Part shown: one piece after another, positions 62,956 to 64,000 of the stretch
Position numbering within the stretch: the first letter of the stretch is position 1
Layout of the letters: the number at the start of each line of letters is the position of its first letter
From: Deltaproteobacteria bacterium
GTDB taxonomy: Bacteria > Myxococcota_A > UBA796 > GCA-2862545
NCBI GenBank assembly: GCA_007693595.1
Contig: REDI01000082.1
Location: forward strand, 1 to 64,000
DNA: 64,000 bases
Direction: 5' to 3'
Translations under genes and position numbers: made by a program
The notes under the pieces: generated by a model
What the model was told of the DNA's origin: nothing
What the model saw: only the letters and a program-made list of their open reading frames with translations
The model's database searches: none

Positions 62956-64000
62956 ATGAGCAAAGCCCCTTCGATCCACCTGCTCGCAAGCGGCGCCGCC
63001 GCGCGAGAAGCCGCCGACATCTCAGGAAACTTACTTCGAGACGCCGGCCTTGACGTCGGCGCTACGCGAGCGGTTAAGCCAAAGGGGCTCGAAGCGGCGC
63101 TCCGGCAGGCAGCCGGCCAGGGCGACGTGGTCGTGATCGTCGGAGGCATGGGCCTGGGCGCCCAAGGCGCCACCCGCGCCGCACTTCAAGGGATCCTTCA
63201 CCCCACGATCCCAGGCTTCTCCGACCTCTACCGCCTGGTGAGCTTCCGTGATCTGGGAGCCGACGCCCTGCTCAACGACGCCATGGCCGGCTACGCAAGC
63301 GGCGCCTTGGTCATCGCCCTGCCTGCCGACGTCGAGGCGGTCGAGCGCGCCATCGAAGATGTCCTGATACCGACCCTGCCCTCTCTGCTCCGCGCCGCGG
63401 CCGGCACCGCCAGCCTCGAGCCCGCGCCTCCCGCAGCGCTGGGCCCCCACACGGCCCTAGAGCCCCCCGAGGCCGGGGAACCCGACTCCCCCGACGACGC
63501 CGAAGGCGACGATGACGCCGAAGACGACGGGGAGCCCAAGCCCCCTCCCCCTGAGCCCCGCTGGCGCCTGGGTGCGACCCGCGTCTCCACCGAGGCTGCT
63601 CCCATCGAGGCCGAGCCCCCCACCGATCCCGAGGGCGAAGAGATCCCCGATCGCGGTTGGAAGCGGGCCGTCTACGATCTCGAGGCCGAGGTCGTTCGAG
63701 GCAAGAACCCAGACACCCCACAGAACCTCGAAGACTTCGCCCCCTTCATGGACATCCTCTACCAAGCCGGAGAGCGCGCTCGTCTCGAGCTGCCGAGCGG
63801 GGTCAAGCTCGACCTCTACGGCTACCCGGACCTCCAGCGCGCCGGGAGTAAGGTGCTCGCGGTCGGCTGGGGTGAACCCCTCGCCGAGGTCATCGCCCTG
63901 CACCGCTACCCCGTGCAAGCCGGGCTGTGCATCGAAGAAGCCCGGGGGCTCATGCCAGCTCGCGACGCCGACCTCAAGGCGGTCGCCGAAGCGGTGACCG
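62956..64000 (+). CDS. MoaB/Mog-like molybdopterin-binding protein with extra C-terminal domain, 3' end outside window
   Basis: At least 348 codons from the ATG at 62956, with GGGAGG 8 nt upstream; no stop before the window end. Residues about 5-155 are a MoaB/MogA domain: 'VVVIVGGMGLGAQGATRAAL' (the GGTG-type molybdopterin-binding loop) and 'TIPGFSDLYRLVSFRDLGADALLNDAMAGYASGALVIALPADVEAV' (the PGFxELFR and GxANGxxxxxLPGS blocks). An acidic/Pro-rich linker (160-240) leads to a domain of more than 100 residues that I do not recognise. MoaB proteins work in molybdenum-cofactor biosynthesis. The fusion is unusual. Confidence 0.82.
   Translation, partial: MSKAPSIHLLASGAAAREAADISGNLLRDAGLDVGATRAVKPKGLEAALRQAAGQGDVVVIVGGMGLGAQGATRAALQGILHPTIPGFSDLYRLVSFRDLGADALLNDAMAGYASGALVIALPADVEAVERAIEDVLIPTLPSLLRAAAGTASLEPAPPAALGPHTALEPPEAGEPDSPDDAEGDDDAEDDGEPKPPPPEPRWRLGATRVSTEAAPIEAEPPTDPEGEEIPDRGWKRAVYDLEAEVVRGKNPDTPQNLEDFAPFMDILYQAGERARLELPSGVKLDLYGYPDLQRAGSKVLAVGWGEPLAEVIALHRYPVQAGLCIEEARGLMPARDADLKAVAEAVT

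Overview
The window is high-GC, densely coded bacterial chromosome with no phage, IS element, tRNA or rRNA. Several things point to a Myxococcota-type deltaproteobacterium: many Hanks-type kinases and pseudokinases, some tail-anchored or fused to sensor or TonB-C-like domains; Asp-Thr-rich linkers; zinc-ribbon/TPR proteins; lineage-specific lipoproteins; and a pentaheme lipoprotein. The genus cannot be fixed from the sequence alone. No stretch longer than about 300 bases lacks a gene; the largest gaps (about 1226-1478 and 8908-9155) hold only possible promoter sequence.

Layout. 1-5.3 kb: the 5' part of a secreted beta-propeller-like protein, a C-minus ribosomal protein L36, a small membrane protein, a membrane-anchored triple FKBP, a catalytically dead Y1-transposase-like protein and a NUDT19-like Nudix hydrolase. 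5.4-18.8 kb: a 1156-residue exported transglutaminase-like/TPR protein, an MscS channel, several lineage proteins, a UbiA prenyltransferase next to a pentaheme lipoprotein, and a tail-anchored HGD-type kinase. 18.8-31.9 kb: ettA, a universal stress protein, a zinc-ribbon/TPR membrane protein, a metal/cobalamin-binding-like protein, a coupled protein-methyltransferase-like gene and pseudokinase-PP2C fusion, an alpha/beta hydrolase with a DUF1292 protein, and a glycosyltransferase coupled to a tail-anchored pseudokinase.

32-45.9 kb: cysD-cysN for sulfate activation (CysN ends in what looks like a decayed APS-kinase domain), a DEDDh exonuclease, a four-gene MacAB-like export cassette with 1-4 base overlaps, an SDR, a coiled-coil protein, DUF202, a lipoprotein PIMT, and a NatAB-like ABC exporter whose last permease is fused to a CPBP-protease-like domain. 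45.9-64 kb: two large receptor kinases (one with a Cache-like sensor, one with PEGA-like and TonB-C-like modules), a cytochrome P450, a thioredoxin-like lipoprotein/YigZ/transglutaminase operon, a tandem pair of diverged paralogues, an OprO/P-like porin, a degenerate 5'-nucleotidase fused to a probable beta-barrel, a flippase-like membrane protein, an M28 peptidase with a membrane domain, and a MoaB-like protein cut by the window end.

Functionally the window is rich in signalling (three kinases, two pseudokinases, one PP2C) and in envelope and periplasm functions (FKBP, PIMT, thioredoxin, porin, MacAB, NatAB, MscS, M28). A recurring theme is enzyme folds that have lost catalytic residues: Y1 transposase, APS kinase, transglutaminase, 5'-nucleotidase, CPBP protease and kinases.
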